64,000 nucleotides of DNA. Origin: Nocardioides sp. S-1144 (lineage in GTDB: Bacteria > Actinomycetota > Actinomycetes > Propionibacteriales > Nocardioidaceae). The stretch lies in assembly GCF_005954645.2 (NCBI RefSeq), contig NZ_CP040695.2, positions 3,720,001 to 3,784,000 of the forward strand, given 5' to 3'. The position numbers and the translations under genes are program-made. Shown piece after piece: positions 36,773 through 45,048 of this stretch. Within the stretch, counting starts at the first letter, position 1; every line of letters begins with the position of its first letter. Under the pieces are notes generated by a model. The model was not told the DNA's origin. It searched no databases and saw only the letters and a list, made by a program, of their open reading frames with translations.

Positions 36773-37764
36773 TGGACCTGTTCACCGCGACCGCGCTCGG
36801 CATCCTCGCCGCCGGCTTCTTCGTCGGCATCGTCGTCGGCCTCACCGGCATGGGCGGCGGTGCGCTGATGACGCCGGCGCTGCTGTTCCTCGCGCCGCAC
36901 CAGGCCGCGTCCGCGGTCGTCGCGGCCGACCTCACCGCGGCGGCGGTCTACAAGTCCGGAGGGGCGATCGTGCACTCGCGCGAGGGCTCGCCCAACCTGC
37001 AGCTCGCGAAGTGGCTGATCCTCGGGTCGGTGCCGATGGCACTGCTCGGTCCCTACGTGCTGAAGACGTTCACCGACCCCGAGGACCTCGACCAGACGCT
37101 GAAGTTCGCGATCGGGATCGCGCTGCTGCTGGCGGCGGGGACCTACGCGCTGCGCCTCTACATCAACCTGCGCCAGCTCCGCGCCGGTGGCCACGTCGGC
37201 GACGAGAACCCCCGCATCCGGCCGGTCCCGACGCTGCTCGTCGGCGCCCTCGGCGGCCTGCTCGTCGGCATCACCAGCGTCGGCTCCGGCTCGGTCATCA
37301 TGGTCGCGCTGCTCATGCTCTACCCGGGCCTGTCCGCGGTGAAGCTGGTCGGTACCGACCTCGTGCAGGCGGTCCCGCTCGTGCTCGCCGCCGCCATCTC
37401 GAACATCGCCATCCACGGCCTCGACTGGGAGCTGCTCATCCCCCTGCTCGTCGGCTCGATCCCCGGCACCATCCTGGGCAGCAAGATCGCGCCGAAGGTG
37501 CCGCAGTCGTTCATCCGTCGCGCGATCGTCGTGGTCCTGACCATGTCGGGCGTCGCCCTGCTCGGCAAGGCCGGCTGGGAGCCGTTCGGCAAGGACGGCG
37601 CCCCGTACTTCATCGCCGCCACCGGCATCGCGATGGTGGTGCTCGTGCCGCTGGTCTGGGGTGTCCTGCGCAAGGGCCAGGGCCTGCCGATGTTCGGCGC
37701 CCCGTACGTCGCCGACCTCGAGGGCACCTCGAAGACCGACCGCACCGGCACGCCGTCCGCGTGA
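36772..37764 (+). CDS. TSUP (TauE/SafE) family permease
   Basis: Membrane protein of 330 residues with about eight to nine helices in two related halves. Each half opens with the TSUP signature: GLTGMGGGALMTPALL near residue 24, and GALGGLLVGITSVGSGSVIM near 160. Members carry sulfite, sulfate, thiosulfate or organosulfonates. Placement between cysC and cysDN, with its ATG overlapping the cysC stop, makes sulfate or a sulfur-oxyanion import or export role likely. The C-terminal tail of about 40 residues is hydrophilic. Confidence 0.9.
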   Translation: MDLFTATALGILAAGFFVGIVVGLTGMGGGALMTPALLFLAPHQAASAVVAADLTAAAVYKSGGAIVHSREGSPNLQLAKWLILGSVPMALLGPYVLKTFTDPEDLDQTLKFAIGIALLLAAGTYALRLYINLRQLRAGGHVGDENPRIRPVPTLLVGALGGLLVGITSVGSGSVIMVALLMLYPGLSAVKLVGTDLVQAVPLVLAAAISNIAIHGLDWELLIPLLVGSIPGTILGSKIAPKVPQSFIRRAIVVVLTMSGVALLGKAGWEPFGKDGAPYFIAATGIAMVVLVPLVWGVLRKGQGLPMFGAPYVADLEGTSKTDRTGTPSA

Positions 37765-37796
37765 GCCCGGCGGCCCGGGCCGGGGGCTGAGCCGCC

Positions 37797-38006
37797 GTGC
37801 GCGCCGACCGCGTCCTGCTCGGCGTCGTCGTGCTGGTGCTCACGGCGCTGTCGCTGCTGCTCGTCAAGGGCGACGGCCCCGGCTCCGGGGAGATGCTGCT
37901 GGGCATCACGCGGCAGAACGGCGTCAACTCCGGCGACCTGCCGATCATCGGCCTCTGGCTGGTCGGGGTGGGCTGCTGCGGCGCCCTGTGGCGACGCGGT
38001 CGCTGA
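37797..38006 (+). CDS. small two-helix membrane protein in the sulfate cluster
   Basis: Protein of 69 residues with two predicted membrane segments (about 6-24 and 48-64) and a central hydrophilic loop (GDGPGSGEMLLGITRQNG). I do not recognise the family. It starts at GTG 32 bases after the TSUP stop on the same strand and precedes cysD, so it may be an accessory of the permease. GGGGGC before the GTG could act as a ribosome site. The hydrophobic pattern and codon use support a real gene, but it is short. Confidence 0.6.
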   Translation: MRADRVLLGVVVLVLTALSLLLVKGDGPGSGEMLLGITRQNGVNSGDLPIIGLWLVGVGCCGALWRRGR

Positions 38007-38113
38007 GCCGCGCCACGTCCCACCCTCCGGTCGGCGCCGCGCCTGCCGACGTCCCGAACTAGGGTGACCGGATCGACATACTCGTCGTGTTCGTGCTGAT
38101 CCGAGCACGCGGC

Positions 38114-38119
38114 TACGAT
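38114..38119 (+). promoter_or_regulatory. cysD: -10-like TACGAT upstream of cysD
   Basis: TACGAT would start transcription near 38126, giving a leader of about 47 bases with GAGAGG before the cysD ATG. A second candidate, TAGGGT at 38060-38065, lies further up and would include an in-frame mini-ORF (38093-38175) that ends overlapping the cysD start. Confidence 0.4.
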
Positions 38120-38172
38120 GACGGCTGCCGTGCCGAGCGCGCTTGTCCCCTTCGAGAGGCCCCATCCCGCTT

Positions 38173-39087
38173 ATGACCACCACGCATGCCGACTACCGGC
38201 TGAGCCAGCTCGACCAGCTGGAGGCGGAGTCGATCCACATCTTCCGTGAGGTCGCCGCAGAGTTCGAGAAGCCCGTCCTGATGTTCTCGGGCGGCAAGGA
38301 CTCCATCGTGATGCTGCGCCTGGCCGAGAAGGCGTTCTACCCCGCCAAGATCCCGTTCCCGGTCCTGCAGATCGACACCGGGCTCGACTTCCCCGAGGTG
38401 CTCGAGACCCGCGACAACTGGGTCGGGCGCCTGGGCGTCAAGCTCGTCGTCGCCAGCATCGACGACGCCATCGCCAACGGCGTGGTGATCGACGACGGCA
38501 AGACCTCGCGCAACCGGATGCAGACCGCCACCCTGCTCAACGCCATCGAGGAGAACGGCTTCACCGCCGCCTTCGGTGGCGGGCGCCGCGACGAGGAGAA
38601 GGCCCGCGCCAAGGAGCGCGTCTACTCCCACCGCGACGAGTTCGGCCAGTGGGACCCGAAGATGCAGCGTCCCGAGCTGTGGAGCCTCTACAACGGGCGG
38701 ATCCACGCGGGCGAGCACATGCGGATCTTCCCGATCAGCAACTGGACCGAGCTCGACATCTGGGACTACATCGGCCGCGAGGGCATCGAGATCCCCGACA
38801 TCTACTTCTCCCACCAGCGCCGCGTCTTCGAGCGCGACGGCATGCTGATGAGCGAGACCCCGCTCAACCCCCTGCGCGAGGGCGAGACCGTCGAGGAGCG
38901 CACCGTCCGGTTCCGCACCTGCGGCGACATCTCGCTCACCGGCTGCGTCGAGTCCACCGCGTCGACCATCCCCGAGATCATCGCCGAGATCTCGATCGCC
39001 AAGCTCACCGAGCGCGGCGCGACGCGCGGTGACGACCGGTTCTCCGAGGCTGCCATGGAGGACCGGAAGAAGGAAGGGTACTTCTGA
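38173..39087 (+). CDS. cysD: sulfate adenylyltransferase subunit 2
   Basis: ATP-PP-loop enzyme of 304 residues that adenylates sulfate to APS together with the GTPase CysN. The PP-motif is MFSGGKDSIVML (about 35-46); LQIDTGLDFPE and AAFGGGRRDEEKARAKER are typical, and the family tail EDRKKEGYF is intact. Length matches CysD. ATG at 38173 starts the MTTTHADYRLSQLDQLEAES family N-terminus. Its stop overlaps the cysN ATG (TGATG), giving coupled 1:1 synthesis. APS from this pair feeds the CysC encoded upstream. Confidence 0.97.
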   Translation: MTTTHADYRLSQLDQLEAESIHIFREVAAEFEKPVLMFSGGKDSIVMLRLAEKAFYPAKIPFPVLQIDTGLDFPEVLETRDNWVGRLGVKLVVASIDDAIANGVVIDDGKTSRNRMQTATLLNAIEENGFTAAFGGGRRDEEKARAKERVYSHRDEFGQWDPKMQRPELWSLYNGRIHAGEHMRIFPISNWTELDIWDYIGREGIEIPDIYFSHQRRVFERDGMLMSETPLNPLREGETVEERTVRFRTCGDISLTGCVESTASTIPEIIAEISIAKLTERGATRGDDRFSEAAMEDRKKEGYF

Positions 39088-40376
39088 TGTCCGAGACCAC
39101 CGAGGGCGCGACCACCGCGACCAACATGGACCTGCTCCGCTTCGCCACGGCCGGCTCGGTCGACGACGGCAAGTCGACCCTGATCGGTCGCCTGCTGCTC
39201 GACTCCAAGTCGATCTTCGCCGATCAGCTGGAGGCCGTCGAGGCCACCAGCGCGGCCAAGGGCTACGACTACACCGACCTCGCGCTGCTGACCGACGGGC
39301 TGCGCTCCGAGCGCGAGCAGGGCATCACCATCGACGTGGCCTACCGCTACTTCGCGACGCCCAACCGCAAGTTCATCATCGCCGACACCCCGGGCCACGT
39401 GCAGTACACGCGCAACATGGTCACCGGCGCCTCCACCGCCGACCTCGGCCTGGTGCTCGTCGACGCGCGCCAGGGCCTCACCGAGCAGTCCCGCCGCCAC
39501 GCGGTGATCCTCTCGTTGCTGCGGGTCCCGCACCTGGTGCTGGCGGTCAACAAGATGGACCTCGTCGACTACTCGCAGGACGTCTACGAGAAGATCCACG
39601 CCGAGTTCACCACCTTCGCGACCAAGCTCAACATCCCCGACCTCGAGGTCATCCCGATCTCGGCGCTGGCCGGCGACAACGTCGTCAACCGCTCCGAGAA
39701 CATGGGCTGGTACTCCGGTCCCACGCTCATGCACCACCTCGAGCACGTGCACGTGGCCTCCGACCGCGACCTCGTCGACGTCCGGTTCCCGGTCCAGTAC
39801 GTCGTCCGGCCGAAGTCCGACGAGCACCACGACTACCGCGGCTACGGCGGCCAGGTCGCCGGCGGCGTCCTCAAGCCCGGCGACGAGGTCGTCGTGCTCC
39901 CCTCGGGCATGACCTCGACCATCGAGGGCATCGACCTGTTCGACCAGGAGGTCACCGAGGCGTTCCCGCCGATGTCGGTCACCGTCCGCCTGGCCGACGA
40001 CGTCGACGTCTCGCGCGGCGACATGATCGCCCGCGTCAAGAACGCCCCGACGCCCTCGCAGGACATCGACGCGATGGTCTGCTGGATGACCACGACGCCG
40101 CTCAAGCCGCGGCAGAAGCTGGCCATCAAGCACACCACCCGCACCGCCCGGGCCCTGGTCAAGGACATCCAGTACCGCCTGGACGTCAACTCGCTGCACC
40201 GCGACCAGGAGACCAAGGAGCTCGGCGTCAACGAGATCGGCCGTGTCCAGCTGCGCACCACGGTGCCGCTGCTGTGCGACCCGTACTCGCAGAACCGCAC
40301 CACGGGCTCGTTCATCCTCATCGACGAGGCGACCGGCATCACCGTCGGCGCCGGGATGATCAACAGCGGCGCCTGA
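39087..40376 (+). CDS. cysN: sulfate adenylyltransferase subunit 1 (GTPase)
   Basis: EF-Tu-like GTPase of 429 residues that drives sulfate adenylation. G1 is GSVDDGKST, G2/G3 REQGITIDVAYRYF and ADTPGHVQYTRN, and G4 NKMD. Two beta-barrel domains follow. There is no fused APS kinase, unlike mycobacterial CysNC; that activity is on the separate CysC. The gene ends before a convergent Fur-family gene with a strong shared terminator. Confidence 0.97.
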   Translation: MSETTEGATTATNMDLLRFATAGSVDDGKSTLIGRLLLDSKSIFADQLEAVEATSAAKGYDYTDLALLTDGLRSEREQGITIDVAYRYFATPNRKFIIADTPGHVQYTRNMVTGASTADLGLVLVDARQGLTEQSRRHAVILSLLRVPHLVLAVNKMDLVDYSQDVYEKIHAEFTTFATKLNIPDLEVIPISALAGDNVVNRSENMGWYSGPTLMHHLEHVHVASDRDLVDVRFPVQYVVRPKSDEHHDYRGYGGQVAGGVLKPGDEVVVLPSGMTSTIEGIDLFDQEVTEAFPPMSVTVRLADDVDVSRGDMIARVKNAPTPSQDIDAMVCWMTTTPLKPRQKLAIKHTTRTARALVKDIQYRLDVNSLHRDQETKELGVNEIGRVQLRTTVPLLCDPYSQNRTTGSFILIDEATGITVGAGMINSGA

Positions 40377-40391
40377 CCCGCACGTCACGCG

Positions 40392-40420
40392 GGGCCGGCC
40401 ACACGACGTGTGGCCGGCCC
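40392..40420. terminator. bidirectional hairpin between cysN and fur-like gene
   Basis: A 13-bp perfect stem (40392-40404 with 40408-40420, arm GGGCCGGCCACAC) and 3-base loop lie between convergent stops. TTCGTCGTCC follows on the plus strand. Confidence 0.8.
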
Positions 40421-40456
40421 TTCGTCGTCCGGTGGGGCGCGAGCGGCGCCGCCGTC

Positions 40457-40909
40457 TCAGAGTGGCGCGGGCTCCGGCGCGGCGAGGCAGTCGCGGCAGT
40501 CGCCGAAGACCGTGAGGTGGCCGACGTCGGCGACGAAGCCGAGGTCGGCGTCGAGCCGGTCGGTGAGCGCGCGCGCCACCTCGACGTCGACCGACCGCAC
40601 CGTGCCGCAGGTGCGGCACTTGAGGTGGAAGTGCTCGTGCCCGCCGACCGAGTGGTACGTCGGCGCGCGGTCGGAGAGGTGGGCGTGCCGCACCAGGCCG
40701 AGGTCCTCCAGCACCTCCAGGGTGCGGTAGACCGTCGAGGCGTTGATCGAGGACACCGACCTCTTCACGTGGGCGAGGACCTCGTCGGGCGTGGCGTGCC
40801 CGAGCTCGTCGATCGCGCCGAGGATGAGCTCGCGCTGGGGGGTCAGCCGGTAGCCCCGGCTCCGGAGCTCGGCGCGCCAGTCGACGTCGGCGTGACCCTC
40901 GTCAGGCAC
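40457..40909 (-). CDS. Fur-family metal-dependent regulator
   Basis: Winged-helix repressor of 150 residues. DNA-binding region: RLTPQRELILGAIDELGHATPDEVL with SSINASTVYRTLEVLEDLGLV. Regulatory metal region: HEHFH at 91-95. Two structural-zinc pairs CRTC (C98, C101) and CRDC (C138, C141) are intact. Iron (Fur), zinc (Zur) or peroxide (PerR) sensing cannot be told apart from sequence alone; no metal transporter is adjacent. GTG at 40909 overlaps the nitrobindin-like stop by 8 bases, so the two are cotranslated, hinting at a link to haem, iron or oxidative stress. Confidence 0.9.
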   Translation of the reverse strand: MPDEGHADVDWRAELRSRGYRLTPQRELILGAIDELGHATPDEVLAHVKRSVSSINASTVYRTLEVLEDLGLVRHAHLSDRAPTYHSVGGHEHFHLKCRTCGTVRSVDVEVARALTDRLDADLGFVADVGHLTVFGDCRDCLAAPEPAPL

Positions 40910-41396
40910 GTTGCAGCCTGGCCCACAGGTGCGGCTGCAGCGGGTGACCCTCGGCCTCCATGTCGTAGGCGTAGAGCAGGTCGCCCTCGACGTTGCCGTA
41001 GAGCCGGTGCCCGGCGACGACCTCCTTGGCGGTCTCGGTGAAGCTCACGCCCGCGGTCCGCAGCTCCACCTTGCCGGCCTCCGCGACGCCGTACCAGACC
41101 TCGCTGATGCCGGTGTTGTGCGCCAGCACCAGCTCGAGCCTGCCCTCCGGGAGGCAGCGCAGGAACCCCGTCTCCTGGGCGCCCTGGCCGATCGTCTCGC
41201 CGTTCTCGTCGATCACCCAGGAACGGGCGAAGTAGTGGAAGAAGGGGCGGCCGTCCTGCTGGAAGACGACCTCCTGCTTGTACTGGTAGGCCTCGATGGT
41301 CGGGTAGTCGCCGCGACCGTTGCCGTGCCAGGTGCCGAGCAGCCAGACGACGGGCCCGCAGTCGGGGTGGAGGTTCTCGGGGATCTGGAAGGCCAT
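40902..41396 (-). CDS. nitrobindin-like heme-binding beta-barrel (FABP/DUF1794 family)
   Basis: Beta-barrel protein of 164 residues. The diagnostic N-terminal motif is LLGTWHGNGRGDYPTI (19-34), shared with nitrobindin, the C-terminal domain of human THAP4 and M. tuberculosis Rv2717c/Rv0813c. Those bind haem b and isomerise peroxynitrite or bind NO. The proximal histidine is probably the one in LQPHLWARLQ near the C-terminus. It is translated just ahead of the Fur-family regulator. ATG at 41396 has TAAACT at leaderless spacing; that hexamer overlaps the stop codon of the upstream gene. Confidence 0.88.
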   Translation of the reverse strand: MAFQIPENLHPDCGPVVWLLGTWHGNGRGDYPTIEAYQYKQEVVFQQDGRPFFHYFARSWVIDENGETIGQGAQETGFLRCLPEGRLELVLAHNTGISEVWYGVAEAGKVELRTAGVSFTETAKEVVAGHRLYGNVEGDLLYAYDMEAEGHPLQPHLWARLQRA

Positions 41397-41403
41397 GGGG
41401 TCG

Positions 41404-41409
41404 AGTTTA
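41404..41409 (-). promoter_or_regulatory. -10-like hexamer TAAACT, leaderless start
   Basis: TAAACT ends 7 bases before the ATG at 41396. Its first three bases are the TAA stop codon (41407-41409) of the BKACE gene, so promoter and stop share sequence. Confidence 0.55.
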
Positions 41410-42276
41410 GAGCGGCCGGGTCCCGAGCAGCACGCGTGCCTCCGCCGGCGTCATCGGACGCCGCTGGGCCAGCTCGCCCATCGCGACGGCCCGCTCGACG
41501 AGCTGGCTGTTGCGCTCGACCGGGACGCCGCGGCTCAGGGTCAGCACGTCCTCCATCCCGACTCGCAGGTGGCCGCCCTTGCTGAGCGCGGCCAGGCCGA
41601 CGGCCAGCGTGCTGCGGCCGATGCCGGTGGCGCCCCACGAGGTGACGGCGTCGGGCAGCGCGTGGACGGCGGCGACCAGCGCGTCGGTCGTCCCGGGCAT
41701 GCCGCCGGGGACGCCCATGACGAGATCGACGTGCACCCGCCCGCCGTGGGGCAGGCCGTAGGTCCTCAGCAGCCGCTCCAGGGCTGCGACGTGGCCGAGG
41801 TCGAACAGCTCGAACTCCGGCACGACCTGACGCTCCTGGCTGAGCTGGTAGAGGTCGCAGACGAAGGGCCAGGGGTTGGAGAAGACGTCGTCGCCGAAGT
41901 TGGTGGTGCCCATCGTCAGGCTGCAGGAGTCGGGCGCGGCGTCGAGCACCTTCAGCCGGGCGTCGAGCGGGTCGTGCACCGAGCCACCGGTGGAGAGCTG
42001 GACGACGAGCCCCGTGTTCTCCCGCAGGGCCGCGACCGTCTCGTGCAGGCGGCCCTCGTCGAGCGTCGGGCGGTGCTCGTCGTCGCGGATGTGCACGTGC
42101 ACCATCGCCGCACCGGCGGCCTCGCACTCCTGCGCGGTGACCACGAGCTCCTCGAGCGTGGTCGGCAGCTGCGGGCAGTCGGCCTTGCTGGTCTCGGCAC
42201 CCGTGGGGGCGACGGTGACGAGCAGGGCCTCGGGCGGGACGGTGGCGGCGGTCGGGCTGACGGGTGCGGCGGACAT
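41407..42276 (-). CDS. BKACE-family beta-keto acid cleavage enzyme (PF05853)
   Basis: Zinc TIM-barrel enzyme of 289 residues of the 3-keto-5-aminohexanoate cleavage family, which transfers the cleaved acyl part of a beta-keto acid onto acetyl-CoA. The zinc motif is MVHVHIRD (H60 and H62), with the loop SVHDPLDARL and the GMEDVLTLSRG stretch typical of the family. The particular beta-keto acid is unknown; no lysine-fermentation or carnitine genes are nearby. ATG at 42276 (MSAAPV) is chosen over the one 9 bases upstream because CAGCAT stands 7 bases before it. Confidence 0.88.
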   Translation of the reverse strand: MSAAPVSPTAATVPPEALLVTVAPTGAETSKADCPQLPTTLEELVVTAQECEAAGAAMVHVHIRDDEHRPTLDEGRLHETVAALRENTGLVVQLSTGGSVHDPLDARLKVLDAAPDSCSLTMGTTNFGDDVFSNPWPFVCDLYQLSQERQVVPEFELFDLGHVAALERLLRTYGLPHGGRVHVDLVMGVPGGMPGTTDALVAAVHALPDAVTSWGATGIGRSTLAVGLAALSKGGHLRVGMEDVLTLSRGVPVERNSQLVERAVAMGELAQRRPMTPAEARVLLGTRPL

Positions 42277-42283
42277 GCCTGGC

Positions 42284-42289
42284 ATGCTG
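42284..42289 (-). promoter_or_regulatory. -10-like hexamer CAGCAT, leaderless start
   Basis: CAGCAT ends 7 bases before the ATG at 42276 on the minus strand. Confidence 0.5.
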
Positions 42290-42306
42290 CCAGAGACCCG
42301 TCGCCC

Positions 42307-42948
42307 TCAGCGCCGGCACCGGGCGCCGCGCGGCATCGCGGTCCCGCAGATCGCGAGCCTCCAGTCCACCGTGGTCGTGTAGGTCTCCTCACCCACGTGG
42401 TAGTCGATGTGGGTCCTCGTGGCCATCGCGCCGCCCTCGTCGGCGGTGATGACCGTCAGCAGCTCGACGAGCGGCCAGGTCCGGTCGTCGTCCAGGTAGC
42501 CGTCGCAGGGCCGGTCGATGGAGACCGAGGACGCGTCGTCCAGGCCGACGACGTCTCCGTCGAGGGTCTGCGGGGCTCCGACGGCTGACGCGACGGGGAG
42601 GATGTCGCGCCCGGCGCTCGCCGGCGACGGGATCGACCGGAGGTACGTCCCGATCGCCGGCCGCCCGTCGTCGCCGCTCCAGTCGGTGGGCAGGGTGGCT
42701 GGCACGGTGTCGTAGCGGACGGCGTCCAGGACGATCTCCTGCGTCTGGTCGTCGCTGCACAGCAGCAGCCCGAACGTGACGGTCTTGGTGCGCCCGTCCT
42801 GGGTCGGGGTCGCCAGCGTCGCCCCGGACCCGGCCTGGGGCCGCAGCGGACCGTCCGTGCGACGGTCACCGTCGCGATCCTCCCCCGCACCGCAGGCGGT
42901 CAGGACCGCCACGAGGAGCAGCACGCTCCACAGGACCAGGCGCCGCAC
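42307..42948 (-). CDS. putative lipoprotein of unknown function
   Basis: Protein of 213 residues with a lipoprotein signal: LLLVAVLTAC, lipid-modified cysteine near residue 19, then an Asp/Arg/Gly-rich spacer. Cysteines at SDD-neighbouring LLLCSDD, DRPCDGY, LAICGTA and the C-terminal ARCRR suggest disulfides. No family is recognised. GTG at 42948 immediately follows the TAG of the upstream secreted protein, so they are made together and may act as a pair on the cell surface. Confidence 0.72.
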   Translation of the reverse strand: MRRLVLWSVLLLVAVLTACGAGEDRDGDRRTDGPLRPQAGSGATLATPTQDGRTKTVTFGLLLCSDDQTQEIVLDAVRYDTVPATLPTDWSGDDGRPAIGTYLRSIPSPASAGRDILPVASAVGAPQTLDGDVVGLDDASSVSIDRPCDGYLDDDRTWPLVELLTVITADEGGAMATRTHIDYHVGEETYTTTVDWRLAICGTAMPRGARCRR

Positions 42949-44070
42949 CTACTTCCCCATCACCACGGAGGCGGCAGCGGGAGCAGCGTCCTTGCCGCAC
43001 ATCCGGCGCCCGCCCGGAGGGATCTCGTACACCAGTGCGTGCGAGGACTCGCCGTAGTTCTTGGTGACACCGAGGCTGACGCCGACGACCCCGGCCGCAC
43101 TCACGCCGTAGGTCAGGGAGTACGGCTTGCCGCCCGCATCGGCACGGAGCCACCTCCCGGCCGCCACCCGGATACATCTGTCGTAGTCCGGTCGAGCGGC
43201 CGGCTCCTTCGTCAGCTCGCCGGACTCCTGGTCCGGCTCGAAGGTCAGGTAGTACTGGCAGGTCCCGTCGGTCGCGCGGTAGCGGTTGTCGATCGTCAGG
43301 TAGCGGACGCTGGTGCTCCAGTGCACCTGGGCGCCGCTCAGCCTCGTGACCGCTCCCCAGCCGCCGTCGGCGTGCATCATCTCCACCCTCTGCACGGGAT
43401 GGTTCGGCACCTTCATCGCCACCTGGTAGGACCCGCCGCCCGAGTGCACGACCCGCAGCCGCGCCCTCAGGCCCGGTGCCGGGAAGATCGAGGCGATCCG
43501 GGCCTTGACCCAGTTCGAGTTGATGACGGTGGGCACGCACGCCGTCGAGGCGGCCCGCGCGACCGGCGCGACCGCGCGACCGGCGTCGGCGAGCGCGCCG
43601 AGCTGCACGAGACCCCCGATCGGCGCCGCCCCGGACCGGGGGCCGCCGGACCCCGTGACCCGTTCCCACCGGGCCGCACCGTCGACCGGTGACAACCGAG
43701 CCGACGCGTGGTCGACGAGGAGCTCGCCGGAGCCCGACTCGGCGACGACCCTGAAGTCGAGCACCCCGTCGGCCTGCACGTGCGCCGAGGACAGCTCCGA
43801 CGGGTCGGCGTGGACGGTGAAGTCGTCCCTGTCGACGGTGACGCACAGCTCCACCTCGGCGAGCTCGTCACCGACCTGGGTGTGCGCGTCCGCGCGGGCG
43901 AACGCGCGCACCTGGGCGCCGTCCGGCACCAGCCCCTGCGCGAGCGGTGGTCCGGGTGGTCCGCCGGCGCAGGGTCCGGGTGGGGCACCGACCGAGGCCG
44001 ACGCCGGCACGGGCGCCACCAGCGCCACGATCATCATTCCGCTTGCTGCTACCGAGAGCCTGACACGCAT
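42949..44070 (-). CDS. secreted protein of unknown function
   Basis: Protein of 373 residues with a signal peptide (about 1-26, ending SASA). The mature part has an Ala/Pro/Gly-rich start, a beta-rich middle and several cysteines (ELCVTV, STACVPT, TCQYYL, DRCIRV, RRMCGK), consistent with an extracellular disulfide-bonded fold. I cannot assign a family. An AGAGG site precedes the ATG at 44070. The lipoprotein gene begins directly after its stop codon. Together with that gene it forms a small exported-protein unit between the dtd gene and the BKACE gene. Confidence 0.72.
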   Translation of the reverse strand: MRVRLSVAASGMMIVALVAPVPASASVGAPPGPCAGGPPGPPLAQGLVPDGAQVRAFARADAHTQVGDELAEVELCVTVDRDDFTVHADPSELSSAHVQADGVLDFRVVAESGSGELLVDHASARLSPVDGAARWERVTGSGGPRSGAAPIGGLVQLGALADAGRAVAPVARAASTACVPTVINSNWVKARIASIFPAPGLRARLRVVHSGGGSYQVAMKVPNHPVQRVEMMHADGGWGAVTRLSGAQVHWSTSVRYLTIDNRYRATDGTCQYYLTFEPDQESGELTKEPAARPDYDRCIRVAAGRWLRADAGGKPYSLTYGVSAAGVVGVSLGVTKNYGESSHALVYEIPPGGRRMCGKDAAPAAASVVMGK

Positions 44071-44172
44071 TTCCAGTACCTCTTTCCCCGAGAGTGGCGA
44101 GACTCCATCACGGGTGCGCGGGCCGGGTCAACGACTCCTCCACAGGCCACCGGACGCCGCACCCCCGTGCGC

Positions 44173-44178
44173 GACGAT
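44173..44178 (+). promoter_or_regulatory. dtd: -10-like hexamer GACGAT, leaderless start of dtd
   Basis: GACGAT ends 6 bases before the GTG at 44185. The first base departs from T, so this is a weaker match than the TAGGnT sites. Confidence 0.4.
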
Positions 44179-44184
44179 GGACCC

Positions 44185-44637
<453 letters not shown>

Positions 44638-44643
<6 letters not shown>

Positions 44644-44715
44644 CCCGTCGCTGATCAGCGACGGGTCAGCGCGAAAACGCCGTCGACCCGTCAGTGATCA
44701 CTGACGGGTCGACGG
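44638..44715. repeat. pair of related perfect palindromes between convergent operons
   Basis: Two perfect, loopless palindromes: 44638-44671 (34 bp) and 44680-44715 (36 bp). Both share GACCCGTC-NN-TGATCA-NN-GACGGGTC, and the NN differ symmetrically (GC/GC versus AG/CT), so each stays self-complementary. They sit at the end of dtd and the end of the sseC-like gene, where a two-way terminator is expected. The duplication with matched changes suggests a recurring palindromic element. Confidence 0.8.
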
Positions 44716-44750
44716 TGGGCTGCTCGGGGGCGGCCGGTGAACTGAGTGGG

Positions 44751-45047
44751 TCAGATGGCGACGGTGACCTCGGCGACGCTGCCGACGGCGGCGTGCACCA
44801 GGTTGTCGACGGGGGTGGCCTTGGGGGCCAGCGTCCGCAGGGTCCACTGGCCCTCGCCGGCGAAGAAGCGGAAGTGGCCGCTGGCCGAGGTCGGGACCTC
44901 GGCGGTGAACTCACCGGTCCGGTCGAGCAGCCGCACGTAGGCGTTGCCGACGGGCTCCCCGGCCCGGACGACCTGGCCCTGGATCACGGCCTCCTTGGCG
45001 ACGTTGACGCCGTCGAGCGACAGGCCGCCCTCCGTTGCTCCGCACAT
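44751..45047 (-). CDS. DUF1416 family protein (SseC-like)
   Basis: Small beta-rich protein of 98 residues, with the AYVRLLDRTGEFTAEVPTSASGHFRFFAGEGQWTLR stretch typical of a transthyretin/carboxypeptidase-regulatory-like fold. Mycobacteria carry the same family (SseC1/SseC2, Rv0814c) directly after the rhodanese gene cysA, as here: it starts 1 base after the sulfurtransferase stop. One cysteine near the N-terminus (MCGATEGG) is notable in a sulfur-transfer operon. Its biochemical role is not known; a partner of the sulfurtransferase is a reasonable inference. Confidence 0.88.
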   Translation of the reverse strand: MCGATEGGLSLDGVNVAKEAVIQGQVVRAGEPVGNAYVRLLDRTGEFTAEVPTSASGHFRFFAGEGQWTLRTLAPKATPVDNLVHAAVGSVAEVTVAI

Positions 45048-45048
45048 G

